Shown: positions 9,701 to 17,973 of the stretch, piece by piece
Layout: every line of letters starts with the position of its first letter
Numbering within the stretch: position 1 is the first letter of the stretch
DNA from: Plantactinospora sp039889035
GTDB taxonomy: Bacteria > Actinomycetota > Actinomycetes > Mycobacteriales > Micromonosporaceae
Length of the DNA stretch: 64,000 nt
Reading direction: 5' to 3'
Assembly (NCBI GenBank): GCA_039889035.1
Contig: JBDQQY010000004.1
Span: 62,001 to 126,000, forward strand
Made by a program: the position numbers and the translations under genes
Notes under the pieces: generated by a model
Databases searched by the model: none
Told to the model about the DNA's origin: nothing
Seen by the model: the letters and a program-made list of their open reading frames with translations, nothing else

Positions 9701-9727
9701 CAGACCGCCCACACCGCCCCCAACGTG

Positions 9728-9770
9728 CTCGCACTTAATCCAACAGATACGAACACTAGCGCCCACCCGG
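9728..9770 (-). promoter_or_regulatory. Probable operon promoter/operator region
   Basis: The only A/T-rich patch upstream of the galactosidase operon. On the minus strand it contains TGTTCGTATCTGTTGGATTA, with two TGTT(C/G)G elements about a turn apart, the kind of direct repeat DeoR proteins use. No clean -35/-10 pair can be defined. Confidence 0.35.
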
Positions 9771-9836
9771 CGGTCAGGTAAGGGCGCGCTGCGACGACGG
9801 GGCGTCCCCGGCTCGGCGGAACCGGGGCCTGGGCGG

Positions 9837-11366
9837 TCAGGCGGGTTGCAGCCGGGATTCGACCCAGCCGGTCTCGGTCAGGTGCACGAGCAGCAGGTGC
9901 ACGCACTCCTCCACCGTCAGGTCGGTGGTGTCGAGCACCAGGTCGGCGTCGGTCGGCTCCTCGTACGGGTCGTCGATGCCGGTCATCCCGGTGAGCTGGC
10001 CGGCCCGGGCCCGCGCGTACAGGCCCTTGCGGTCGCGCTGCTCGCAGATCGCCAGCGGGGTGGCGACGTGCACCAGCACGAAACCGGCCCCGGCCGACCG
10101 GGCCATCTCCCGGGCGATCGACCGGGCCCGGGCGTACGGGGCGATCGGGCAGCAGATGGCGAGACCGCGGTGCCGGGCGACCTCGGCGGCGACCCAGCCG
10201 ATCCGGCGTACGTTCAGGTCCCGGTCGGCCCGGCTGAAGCCCAGCCCGGCGGAGAGTTCCCGGCGGACCACGTCACCGTCGAGCAGGGTGACCGTGCGGT
10301 CCCCGCTCTCCCGCAGCGCGTCGGCCAGTCCCCGGGCGATGGTTGACTTGCCCGAGCCGGAGAGCCCGGTGAAGAAGACCACCAGACCCCGGTGCCGGCG
10401 GGGCGGCCGGGCCCGGGTCAGCTCCTTGGCGACCGTCGGCGGGGTGTGCCACTCCGGCAGCGGGAAGCCCCGGTCGAGCAGGTCCTCGATCTCCTCCTGG
10501 CCGAGCGGCAGCCGCCGGTTGCGCGGCGGGATGTCGTCCCGCCACCGCCACTGGCCGTCCCGGTTGTCGTAGGCCAGCTCGCGGGGGACCAGCATGCGCA
10601 GCCCGCCACCGGTGAGCATCTCGGTGGTGGAGAGGACGTGGGTCACCCCGTAGGCCCGGGCCACCCGGGCCCGGAGCAGCGCGTCCCAGATCTCGTCGCC
10701 GCGCCGGGCGACCGGCACCGCGATGATGGTGGCCGGTGGCATCCGGTCCCGGGCCCCGAAGATGCTCCGGACCAGCACCTCCGGCGGCAGCCCGTCCGGG
10801 CTGGTGTTGGCGACCGGGATCAGGATGAGCAGGTGGGCGGCGAGCGTCCGGACCGCGTGGGCGATCTGCGCGAGCTGCGGCCGGTGCAGCGGCCGGTCGG
10901 CGATCACCCCGAGCACCCGGCCCGGTGGCAGCAGCTCCCGGACCTCGGCCGGGCTCCGGCGGAGCCGCTGGAACGGGCCGTGGCCGCCGTCGCCGATCCG
11001 GCGCACCGGACCGCCGACGCCGAACCAGCCCTGGGTGGTGGGCCAGAGGTCGGCGACCTCCAGCAGCGCGGTCGGCGCCCCCTCCGGGTCGGTGAGGACC
11101 AGGCCGCGCTCGACCGGATTGTTCAGGTCGATGCCGCTGACCAGGTCCGCCGGGACCTGGAGGGTCACCGGTACCGGCCAGGAGGAGCCGTCGGCGAGCC
11201 GGCCGCGTCGGGCCACCGAGGCCAGGTCGGCCCGGCCCATGAATCCGGTGAGCGGTGCGTACGCTCCGGAGAGCAGCAACTCCAGGTCGGCCAGCTCATA
11301 CGGGCGCGGCGTGTACGCCGGAGCGTCACGCAGCAACTCATCGGGCAGCACCCACCCGTTGCTCAT
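9837..11366 (-). CDS. APS kinase fused to a degenerate ATP-sulfurylase-like domain
   Basis: 509 residues from the ATG at 11366 (GGGGG five bases upstream). Residues 1 to about 320 follow the ATP sulfurylase plan: a PUA-like N-terminus with GAYAPLTGFMGRAD, then the catalytic fold. The linker GFPLPEWHTPPTVAKEL precedes a complete APS kinase domain (about 327-509), with P-loop GLSGSGKS at 334-341, LLDGDVVRREL, and DPYEEPTDADLVLDT. APS kinase makes PAPS from APS. In the sulfurylase part the usual Q-R-N-P-x-H-R block reads ADRPLHRPQ (156-164) and the usual GRDHAG block reads STTEML (246-251). Two signature sites are therefore lost, and this half is probably non-catalytic or altered. No cys genes lie nearby. 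Confidence 0.85.
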   Translation of the reverse strand: MSNGWVLPDELLRDAPAYTPRPYELADLELLLSGAYAPLTGFMGRADLASVARRGRLADGSSWPVPVTLQVPADLVSGIDLNNPVERGLVLTDPEGAPTALLEVADLWPTTQGWFGVGGPVRRIGDGGHGPFQRLRRSPAEVRELLPPGRVLGVIADRPLHRPQLAQIAHAVRTLAAHLLILIPVANTSPDGLPPEVLVRSIFGARDRMPPATIIAVPVARRGDEIWDALLRARVARAYGVTHVLSTTEMLTGGGLRMLVPRELAYDNRDGQWRWRDDIPPRNRRLPLGQEEIEDLLDRGFPLPEWHTPPTVAKELTRARPPRRHRGLVVFFTGLSGSGKSTIARGLADALRESGDRTVTLLDGDVVRRELSAGLGFSRADRDLNVRRIGWVAAEVARHRGLAICCPIAPYARARSIAREMARSAGAGFVLVHVATPLAICEQRDRKGLYARARAGQLTGMTGIDDPYEEPTDADLVLDTTDLTVEECVHLLLVHLTETGWVESRLQPA

Positions 11367-11492
11367 CGCACCCCCAACTACCCGGCCGGCCGGCACACAG
11401 TTTCTCAGCCGGCCGCCGATCGGTCGAGACCGCCACTCCCGTTTGGACGCCTGGATCGGTAGCGCCGTGTTCGGTCGGTGGCCACCAGGAGG

Positions 11493-12083
11493 TTACCCAA
11501 CCGGGCGGAGTTCGGCGGCACCGAAGGAGACCGCGAAGCGCCGGCACCAGATCGAGACGCTACGCAGCCGGTCGAGGTCGGTGCCGGCCGGGATGGCGTA
11601 CCCCTGGTCACCCCGGTTCCCCTTCAGCCGGCCCAGTTCGACCCAGCGGCCGTCGTCGAAGACGTGCCAGCCGGCCGTACCCTCCCGCACGGGCTGGTCG
11701 GTGAGCCAGACCCGCAGGTCAGGGCCGTTGGAGGTGTCGAGGTCCACCAGTTCCAGGCGGTGACCGCCGGCCGGGTCCAGGACGATCCGGGCCGTTCCGC
11801 TGGTCCGGTGCTCGTGGGTGACGAATCCGCCGCTGCTGACCAGGACCGGCCGGGTGGTACCGGCAGCGGTCGCGGCCGGCGGGGTCGACGGCCCCGTGGA
11901 GCCGGTTCCGGGTGCCGGGGTGCCGGCCGGCGGTTCCGGCGCCGGCTCGGTGAGCTGCTCGGCGACGTTCCGGTCGACGACGATCTTCCACGGCTGGAAC
12001 CAGTAGCCGCCGAAGACCGCGACGGCGACGAGTACGGCGGCGACCGCCCAGGCCAGCGGGGAGCGGAGCAGACGACGTGACAT
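11493..12083 (-). CDS. Membrane-anchored DM13-domain protein
   Basis: 196 residues from the ATG at 12083; a GTG seven codons upstream is also possible. A single membrane helix (AWAVAAVLVAVAVFGGYWF) is followed by a Pro/Thr-rich linker. The DM13 domain then runs to the end: FVTHEHRTSGTARIVL, LVDLDTSNGPDLRVWL, LGRLKGNRGDQGYAIP and SIWCRRFAVSFGAAEL. The Cys of IWCRRF is the near-invariant residue of DM13 domains, which are thought to take part in redox or electron-transfer chemistry outside the membrane. The partner is unknown. The gene stands alone, divergent from the ABC cluster. Confidence 0.85.
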   Translation of the reverse strand: MSRRLLRSPLAWAVAAVLVAVAVFGGYWFQPWKIVVDRNVAEQLTEPAPEPPAGTPAPGTGSTGPSTPPAATAAGTTRPVLVSSGGFVTHEHRTSGTARIVLDPAGGHRLELVDLDTSNGPDLRVWLTDQPVREGTAGWHVFDDGRWVELGRLKGNRGDQGYAIPAGTDLDRLRSVSIWCRRFAVSFGAAELRPVG

Positions 12084-12247
12084 GTCGCCAGTCAACCCGG
12101 TCACGGGCGGCCGGACGGCCCCGCACCCGTTACGAAAGTCTTACCCCGGCCCCTAGGGGAGCCGGTCGCCGGCGCCCGCCGATTCGGGGGTACTTCCAGG
12201 GTGGTTTCCTGACCTCCGGGACGTGCCGTCGGCCCTACCCTGGCAGC

Positions 12248-13240
12248 GTGACACTGATCGCGACCCAGTCGCTGACCAAGACGTACGGCAATCGGGTGAC
12301 CGCGTTGTCCGACCTGACGGTCACCGTCGAGCCGGGCATCGTCGGTCTGGTCGGAGCCAACGGTGCGGGCAAGTCGACCTTTATCAAGATCATGCTCGGC
12401 CTGCTGGAGCCGACCGGCGGACAGGCGCGGGTGCTCGGCCTCGATCCGATGGTGGACGGGCACCAGGTCCGGGCCCGGGTCGGCTACATGCCGGAGCACG
12501 ACTGCCTGCCGCCGGACCTGTCGGCCGCGGAGTTCGTCACGCACATGGGACGGATGAGCGGGCTGCCCAAGACGACCGCCCGGGAGCGGGCCTCCGAGAC
12601 GCTGCGGCACGTCGGGCTCTACGAGGAGCGCTACCGCCAGGTCGGCGGCTACTCCACCGGCATGAAACAGCGGGTCAAGCTGGCCCAGGCGCTGGTGCAC
12701 GACCCGGACCTGCTGCTGCTCGACGAGCCGACCAACGGGCTGGACCCGGCCGGCCGGGACGCCATGCTCGCCCTGATCGAGCGGATCGGCACCGAGTTCG
12801 GCATCTCGGTGCTGGTCTGCTCGCACCTGCTCGGCGAGGTCGAACGGATCTGCGACGCGCTGGTCGCGATCGAGGGCGGCCGGCTGCTCAGGTCGGCGCA
12901 ACTCTCCGACATGACCGCGGTGACCGAGGTGCTCTCGGTCGAGGTGAGCGAGGGCACCGAGGAACTGGCCGCCCGGCTGGCCGCCGCCGGCCTGCCGGTC
13001 CGGCGGGACGGCCGGCTGCTGCTGGTACCGCTGGTCGAGGCGGAGGCGGCCGGCGCGCAGGCGCGGGACTCGGCACTCGACACGACGTACGACCTGATCC
13101 TGACCGCGGTGGCCGAGCTGGACCTGCCGCTGCACCGGCTCGACCAGCGGCGGCACCGGGTCGTCGAACTCTTCGCCACCGATCCGGCCCGGGTTCCCGA
13201 GCCGATCGGTGCCGGCACGGCCCTGGAGGGCACCAGATGA
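12248..13240 (+). CDS. ABC transporter ATP-binding protein (ABC-2 type, pair 1)
   Basis: 330 residues from the GTG at 12248, selected because homology begins VTLIATQSLTKTYGN. Walker A is GANGAGKS, signature GYSTGMKQRVKLAQAL (degenerate C-loop YSTGM), Walker B LLLLDEPTNGLDPAG, H-loop CSHLL. About 100 residues after the ATPase core form the C-terminal extension typical of NatA-like exporters. ATGA overlap with the following permease gene indicates a coupled pair. Substrate unknown. Confidence 0.92.
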   Translation: MTLIATQSLTKTYGNRVTALSDLTVTVEPGIVGLVGANGAGKSTFIKIMLGLLEPTGGQARVLGLDPMVDGHQVRARVGYMPEHDCLPPDLSAAEFVTHMGRMSGLPKTTARERASETLRHVGLYEERYRQVGGYSTGMKQRVKLAQALVHDPDLLLLDEPTNGLDPAGRDAMLALIERIGTEFGISVLVCSHLLGEVERICDALVAIEGGRLLRSAQLSDMTAVTEVLSVEVSEGTEELAARLAAAGLPVRRDGRLLLVPLVEAEAAGAQARDSALDTTYDLILTAVAELDLPLHRLDQRRHRVVELFATDPARVPEPIGAGTALEGTR

Positions 13241-14121
13241 CCACCCTCGACGCCCTGCAGACCGAGCGACCGGCCGGGGTCATCCACGACATCGGCTACC
13301 AGCGGTACGACGGTCCCCGGCTCGGCCGGCGGCACCTGGTCGGCGCGCTCTACCTGCACAGCCTGCGTACCGCCTTCGGGCTCGGGCGGACCATCAAGGC
13401 CAAGATCTTCCCCTGGCTGATCGTCGGGGTGGTCGGCGTGGTCGCCGCGGTGCTGGTCGCGGTCCGGGCCCAGACCGGCACGGCGGCGTTGAGCTACGCC
13501 GAGTTCCCCGAGGTGCTCAGCGTGCTGATCATCTTCTTCTGCGCCATCGTCGCGCCGGAACTCGCCTCCCGCGACCTGCACAGCGGGGTGCTGCCGCTCT
13601 ACTTCGCCCGCCCGCTGCACCGCTCGGACTACGCGGTGGTCAAGCTGGCCGCGCTGGTCTCGGCGACGTTCCTGACCATCGGCGTACCGCTGACGGTGAT
13701 GTTCGCCGGTGCCGCGTTCATGGTCGACGGCATCGGGGCGGTCTGGGACGAACTCGGCGACTTCCTGCCGGCGCTCGGCTACGTCGCCGTACACGCGATC
13801 GTCTACTCCGTGCTGGCGCTGCTGGTCGCCTCCCTGGTCCGGCGCCGGGCCGTCGCGGCCGGGGCGATCGTCGGCGCGTTCCTGCTGACCAGCCCGGTGG
13901 TCGCGGTGCTGTCGGTGCTGCCGTACGAGGCGGCGAACCAGCTCGCCGGGCTGGCCAGCCCGGTCACCCTGGTCGGCGGGATCGGGGACTGGGCGTTTGA
14001 GGCGAGCGGTGACCTCGACATCGGCTCGTACGGCCCGCTCTACGGCCTGGTGGCCGTCGGGTTCGTCACCGCCGGGATCCTGCTGCTGCTCGCCCGCTAC
14101 CGGAAGGTCGCCGCCAAGTAA
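13237..14121 (+). CDS. ABC-2 type transporter permease (pair 1)
   Basis: 294 residues starting in a four-base overlap with the ATPase gene. After a cytoplasmic N-terminus (VIHDIGYQRYDGPRLGRRH, shared by this permease group) there are six predicted membrane segments, including FPWLIVGVVGVVAAVLVAV, VLSVLIIFFCAIVAPELAS and YGLVAVGFVTAGILLLLARY at the end. It forms the membrane channel for the upstream ATPase. Its TAA stop at 14119-14121 is immediately followed by the right end of the inserted tnpB element, so the gene is intact but its junction with the next ABC gene has been broken. Confidence 0.9.
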   Translation: MTTLDALQTERPAGVIHDIGYQRYDGPRLGRRHLVGALYLHSLRTAFGLGRTIKAKIFPWLIVGVVGVVAAVLVAVRAQTGTAALSYAEFPEVLSVLIIFFCAIVAPELASRDLHSGVLPLYFARPLHRSDYAVVKLAALVSATFLTIGVPLTVMFAGAAFMVDGIGAVWDELGDFLPALGYVAVHAIVYSVLALLVASLVRRRAVAAGAIVGAFLLTSPVVAVLSVLPYEAANQLAGLASPVTLVGGIGDWAFEASGDLDIGSYGPLYGLVAVGFVTAGILLLLARYRKVAAK

Positions 14122-15323
14122 CGCTTCCCCATGGCTGGAAGCCGGGGGATTTCTGGCTCGGACCGCACGAGAGCACCGTTCCGGACGGAGGTGATCGCAT
14201 GTCTCACGTCGTCGGCGCCAGCACGGTCACGTTCTGCCGTGGCGAGGATCGTCCTCGCGGCGTTCCGGTCCCGGCAGGCGGTGTGTCCGCAGGTGTCGCA
14301 CCGGAAGATTCTGATATCCAGCCCGAGGCGGTGCTTGGTTCTCGTACCGCACTGCGAGCAGGTCATCGTGGTGTGGGCGGGCGGTACCAGCACCACCTTC
14401 CGGCCCGCCCGCATGCCACGCTCGACAAGTTCCCGCTTCGCCGCCCCGATCGCCGCATCAGCGGCCTTGCGCGCCATCCGGGACTTCGCCAGGAATGTCG
14501 GTTGGAAGTCCTCGACGGCGATCATGGCGTGGTTGTCGATGATCGTCTTCGCCCAGACGCGGGCGTCGTGGGTGTTCTGCCGGGCCGCCTTCTTCGCGAT
14601 CTTCGCCGCCTGGCGCTTGGCCCGCAGGTAGCCGTTCGACGGCGGGGCACCCTTCACCCGCCGTCGGCGGGCCATCCGGCGCTGGAGTTTGGCGAGTTCG
14701 GCGGCGCAGCGTTTCCGGTGGCCGAGGTAGGGCAGGTCGTAGGCCGGGTTGGTGGTCGTCGCGGTCGTCGTGACACCCCAGTCGATGCCGATCGCCCCCT
14801 CAGCATCGGTCGCGGGTGTGATCTCGCGGCGCACGACGAAGGAGGCGTACCAGTGCCCGAGCGAGTCCTGGTAGACCCGGACGCTGGTCGGGTCGGACGG
14901 CAGCTCGCGGGACCAGACGACCGGAATGGTGACGCCGCCGGGCATGCGCAGTCGGCGGTCGCGGACCGAGAAGCCGCGTGTGGTGTATTCGAGGCTGGGC
15001 CGGGCGTCCTTACGTCGCTTCGGTCTCGGCCGGCCCCGCCCCTTCACCCTGAAGGAGTGCTGGAGGGCGAGAGCGTAGCTACGCAGCGTTTGTTGTTGGG
15101 CGACCTGGGACCCGTCGCGCAGCCACGACGAGCGGGCCCGTGCCTCGGTCAGCAACTTCGACAACTTGCCGAAGGTCGGCCTACGCCCGGTCCTGTACTG
15201 GTGGACGGCCTCGTTCCACAGCCAGCGACACCGCCCCCACTCCGCCAGCAGTGCGGCCCGCGCGGTCGCGCCGGGACGCAACCGGTAGGTGTACCGCACC
15301 GTCTCGCCCACACCTAGCAGCAT
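14097..15323 (-). CDS. tnpB: TnpB (IS605 OrfB-family RNA-guided nuclease)
   Basis: 408 residues. The WED/REC-like N-terminus (VRYTYRLRPGATARAALLAE) leads to a split RuvC domain with all three acidic residues: D181 (GIDWGVTTT), E271 (IAVEDFQP) and D352 (ACRDRNAA). A four-Cys zinc finger (C322, C325, C342, C345) lies inside it. TnpB proteins are guided by an RNA from the element's right end and cut DNA next to a short target motif. No tnpA transposase accompanies it, so movement would need one in trans. The last about 18 codons (EIPRLPAMGK, RYLAATFR) are read from the right-end hairpin and from host DNA antisense to the ABC permease. The stop codon is therefore supplied by the insertion site. 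Confidence 0.92.
   Translation of the reverse strand: MLLGVGETVRYTYRLRPGATARAALLAEWGRCRWLWNEAVHQYRTGRRPTFGKLSKLLTEARARSSWLRDGSQVAQQQTLRSYALALQHSFRVKGRGRPRPKRRKDARPSLEYTTRGFSVRDRRLRMPGGVTIPVVWSRELPSDPTSVRVYQDSLGHWYASFVVRREITPATDAEGAIGIDWGVTTTATTTNPAYDLPYLGHRKRCAAELAKLQRRMARRRRVKGAPPSNGYLRAKRQAAKIAKKAARQNTHDARVWAKTIIDNHAMIAVEDFQPTFLAKSRMARKAADAAIGAAKRELVERGMRAGRKVVLVPPAHTTMTCSQCGTRTKHRLGLDIRIFRCDTCGHTACRDRNAARTILATAERDRAGADDVRHAITSVRNGALVRSEPEIPRLPAMGKRYLAATFR
14122..14320 (-). ncRNA. Candidate omega/reRNA of the tnpB element
   Basis: In IS605-type elements the guide scaffold overlaps the 3' end of tnpB and finishes at the right end. Here that region ends in the hairpin CCCC-GGCT-AGCC-GGGG (about 14126-14147). 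The next bases on the minus strand (starting CGTTACTTGGCGG) would be the guide, matching the 3' end of the permease gene. The extent is inferred from family knowledge, not from a visible processed end. Confidence 0.35.
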
Positions 15324-15441
15324 CTCAGCCGCATACGACAGTTTCGCCTACGGAGGAGTCGACGACATGCCGAAGACCAATACCACGCCTGACCGCCCTT
15401 TCCTCCCTATGGCTGAAGCCACGGGTTTCTCGGGCGGCTGT
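14122..15441 (-). mobile_element. IS200/IS605-type tnpB-only insertion element
   Basis: The two ends carry the same subterminal imperfect palindrome in direct orientation: CCCATGGCTGGAAGCC plus GGGGG at about 14126-14150, and CCTATGGCTGAAGCCACGGG at about 15404-15425. The cargo is tnpB alone. The element lies between the stop of ABC permease 1 and the start of ABC ATPase 2, interrupting what looks like a four-gene transporter operon. AGTAACG occurs at both edges (14117-14123 and 15447-15453); this family makes no target duplication, so it may be chance. Exact ends are uncertain by several bases. Confidence 0.8.
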
Positions 15442-15444
15442 TGA
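15367..15444 (+). CDS. Small ORF from the element's left end, ending on the next ABC gene's start
   Basis: 25 codons (starting MPKTNTTPDRPFLPMAEATG) with a strong ribosome site GGAGGA nine bases before the ATG. The codons after PFLP are the left-end palindrome of the element, and the TGA at 15442-15444 overlaps the ATG of ABC ATPase 2 (TGATG). Translation of the ORF would bring ribosomes to the ABC gene, whose own ribosome site is weak (GGGCGG). Whether the peptide is made is not visible from sequence. No family is recognised. Confidence 0.5.
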   Translation: MPKTNTTPDRPFLPMAEATGFSGGC

Positions 15445-16355
15445 TGAGTAACGTGGAACTGGCCGGGGTGTCCCGCTGGTACGGCAACGTGGTGGCCGTC
15501 AACGACGTGTCGATGAGCCTCGGTGCCGGGGTGACCGGCCTGCTCGGGCCGAACGGCGCCGGCAAGACCACCGTGCTGCACATGATGGCCGGCTTCCTGG
15601 CCCCCTCGAAGGGCACGGTGACCCTCGACGGCGAACCCACCTGGGGCAATCCGGCGGTCTACCGGCAACTCGGCCTGGTCACCGAGCGCGAGTCGGTCTA
15701 CGACTTCCTCAGCGCGTACGAGTTCGCGGTGGCCAGTGCCCGGTTGCACCGGCTGCCCGAGCCGGAGGCGGCGGCCCGGCGGGCGATCGAGCTGGTCGAG
15801 CTGACCGACGCGCAGGACCGCCGGATCGGCACGTACTCCAAGGGCATGCGCCAGCGGGCCCGGGTCGCCGCCGCGCTGGTGCACGACCCGCAGGTGCTGC
15901 TGCTGGACGAGCCGTTCAACGGGATGGACCCGAGGCAGCGGCTGCACATGATGGAGCTGCTGCACTCGCTCGGTGAGCAGGGCCGGACGATCCTGTTCAG
16001 CTCGCACATCCTGGAGGAGGTCGAGCAGGTCTCCGGCACCGTCCAGGTGATCGTCTCGGGCCGGCTGGCCGCCTCCGGCGACTTCCGGACCATCCGGCGG
16101 CTGATGACCAACCGGCCGCACGTCTTCGCGGTGCAGTCCAGCGACGACCGGCGACTTGCCGTCGAGCTGATCGGCCAGCCCTCGGTGAACGGCGTGGACG
16201 TCACCCGGGACGGGCTGACCGTCCGGGCCGGCGACTACGGCAGTTTCACCCGGGCCCTGCCGAAGATCGCGCTGGCCTCCGGCATCCGGGTACGCCGGCT
16301 GCTGCCCTCGGACGAATCCCTGGAGAGCGTGTTCTCCTACCTGGTGGAGGCGTGA
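15444..16355 (+). CDS. ABC transporter ATP-binding protein (ABC-2 type, pair 2)
   Basis: 303 residues, MSNVELAGVSRWYGN. Walker A is GPNGAGKT, signature TYSKGMRQRARVAAAL, Walker B LLLDEPFNGMDPRQ, H-loop SSHILEEVEQ. The start is the ATG at 15444; a TTG one codon earlier is possible. It ends in a GTGA overlap with its permease. With pair 1 it forms a four-gene exporter cluster, probably one transcript before the tnpB element entered. Confidence 0.92.
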   Translation: MSNVELAGVSRWYGNVVAVNDVSMSLGAGVTGLLGPNGAGKTTVLHMMAGFLAPSKGTVTLDGEPTWGNPAVYRQLGLVTERESVYDFLSAYEFAVASARLHRLPEPEAAARRAIELVELTDAQDRRIGTYSKGMRQRARVAAALVHDPQVLLLDEPFNGMDPRQRLHMMELLHSLGEQGRTILFSSHILEEVEQVSGTVQVIVSGRLAASGDFRTIRRLMTNRPHVFAVQSSDDRRLAVELIGQPSVNGVDVTRDGLTVRAGDYGSFTRALPKIALASGIRVRRLLPSDESLESVFSYLVEA

Positions 16356-17071
16356 CCCCCATGACGACTGTTACCTGGATCACCGCACGCGGGCTGCTCG
16401 GCCGGCGTCGGTTTTTGCTGCTCTTCCCGCTGCCGGTGCTGCTGGTCGGGCTGGCGGTGCTGGCCCGGGCGACCGGCATCGCCCCGACCGAGTGGGGTCA
16501 GCCGGTCGTCTACGGGCTGGGGCTGGGCGTGGTGCTGCCGGTGACCGCGCTGATCGTCGGCACGGCGGTGCTCGGCTCCGAGATCGACGACGGCACGCTG
16601 CTGCACATCCTGACCAAGCCGCTGCCCCGGTGGCAGATCGTGCTGCCGAAACTGGCCGTGGCGACCGGGGTCAGCGCACTGACCGTCGCTGTCCCGCTCT
16701 ACGTCGCCGGGGTGCTGGTCGAGTCCGTACGCTTCGGGCTCGGGTTGGCCGTCGCGAGCGCGGTCGGCGCGCTGGTGTACTCGGCGTTCTTCCTGGCCCT
16801 GAGCCTGCTGACCCGGCGCCCGGTGCTGCTCGGCCTGGTCTACGTGCTGATCTGGGAGGGCCTGCTCACCAACATCGTCAGCGGTACCCGGGTGTTGTCG
16901 GTGCAGCACTACGTGGTGACCCTGACCGACCGGATCGCGCCGACGGCGCTGCTGGACGGGTCGGTGTCGCTGCCGGTGGCGATCGTGATGAGCGCGGTCT
17001 TCACAGTCGGCTTCACCCTGCTGGCGGTCCGCCGGCTGCGCACGTTCAGCGTGGCCGGCGAGACGAGCTGA
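16352..17071 (+). CDS. ABC-2 type transporter permease (pair 2)
   Basis: 239 residues from the GTG that overlaps the ATPase stop; an ATG three codons later is an alternative. Six membrane helices are evident, for example FLLLFPLPVLLVGLAVL, GLGLGVVLPVTALIVGTAVL and LPVAIVMSAVFTVGFTLLAV. The cytoplasmic stretch EIDDGTLLHILTKPLPRW is characteristic of ABC-2 permeases after the second helix. A short GAGCCG/CGGCTC hairpin lies just after the stop (17080-17097). Confidence 0.9.
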   Translation: MTPMTTVTWITARGLLGRRRFLLLFPLPVLLVGLAVLARATGIAPTEWGQPVVYGLGLGVVLPVTALIVGTAVLGSEIDDGTLLHILTKPLPRWQIVLPKLAVATGVSALTVAVPLYVAGVLVESVRFGLGLAVASAVGALVYSAFFLALSLLTRRPVLLGLVYVLIWEGLLTNIVSGTRVLSVQHYVVTLTDRIAPTALLDGSVSLPVAIVMSAVFTVGFTLLAVRRLRTFSVAGETS

Positions 17072-17202
17072 CCGACGAGGAGCCGTGCGGCCGGCTCGGG
17101 AGCGCCGGCACCGGTCGCGGGAGTGTGCCGCCACGTGCGCGGCTTCCCACAGCCTCGCCTCGGCGAGACCGGTGTCCGGCAGCACCCGACCGACACCTGC
17201 GG

Positions 17203-17844
17203 TTACGCGAGGCCGAAGAACCGGGCGATCCCCCGGGCGTGCCCGACGGCGACCGCCTGCCGGAAGTCCGCGCGGGCGAGGAGGGCGGCGTCGGCGGCCC
17301 GGTCGATGAAGAGGTTCTCGGTGAGCACCGCCGACATCGCGGTCTCCCGGAGGACCTGGAAGTTCGCCGTCTTCTGACCGCGATCCGTGACCGAGCCGAC
17401 GGTGCGGGCGTTGCTCAGCACGGCCGCGTGCACGTCGTCCTGCAGGCGCAGGGTCGCGGCGCCGGCAGTGGGGTAGACGTAGCTTTCGAAGCCGGTGCCG
17501 CCACCGGCGTTGATGTGGATGCTCACGAAGATGTTGGCGCCCCAGGAGTTGGCGTCGCTGCTGCGGTAGCTCAGGCTGCGGGTGATGTCCGTGCTGCGGG
17601 ACATCCGGATGGAGACGTCCCAGTTGCTCTGTAGGAAGGTGCGGGTGCGCAGCGCGATGTCGAGGGTCAGGGCCTTCTCCTGGAGGCCGTTGCCCACCGC
17701 GCCGGCATCGGTGCCGCCGTGCCCGGGGTCGAGGTAGATCTTCGGCGGTGCGGCCTGGGCGGGGCTGGCGAGCAGCGGCGCGGTCGCGATCCCGGCGACT
17801 GCGGCCAACAGGGTGCGTCTGCGCATGAGGGGTGCGCCGGACAT
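17203..17844 (-). CDS. Exported N-acetylmuramoyl-L-alanine amidase (Amidase_3)
   Basis: 213 residues. The Tat-like signal MRRRTLLAAVAGIATAPLLASPAQA is preceded by six residues; the ATG at 17844 has GGGAGG seven bases upstream. The mature zinc amidase has IYLDPGHGGTD (first His), GLQEKALTLDIA (Glu ligand), FVSIHINAGG (second His) and LTENLFID with the catalytic Glu. It cleaves the bond between MurNAc and the stem peptide in peptidoglycan. There is no cell-wall-binding domain, as in the mycobacterial Rv3717-type enzymes. It is convergent with the ABC cluster. Two A/T-rich repeats lie upstream. Confidence 0.92.
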   Translation of the reverse strand: MSGAPLMRRRTLLAAVAGIATAPLLASPAQAAPPKIYLDPGHGGTDAGAVGNGLQEKALTLDIALRTRTFLQSNWDVSIRMSRSTDITRSLSYRSSDANSWGANIFVSIHINAGGGTGFESYVYPTAGAATLRLQDDVHAAVLSNARTVGSVTDRGQKTANFQVLRETAMSAVLTENLFIDRAADAALLARADFRQAVAVGHARGIARFFGLA

Positions 17845-17973
17845 GGGTTCCTCCCGGGGGGTGAGGGGGGTGGACGATGCCGAACCATGGGGTGGTGGAG
17901 ACGGGTGGGGGTTGCCGTCTGGTCACGCGTCCGGGGAGAAACGCCACGGCCTCCTCACCGGTGGCCGAGGGGC

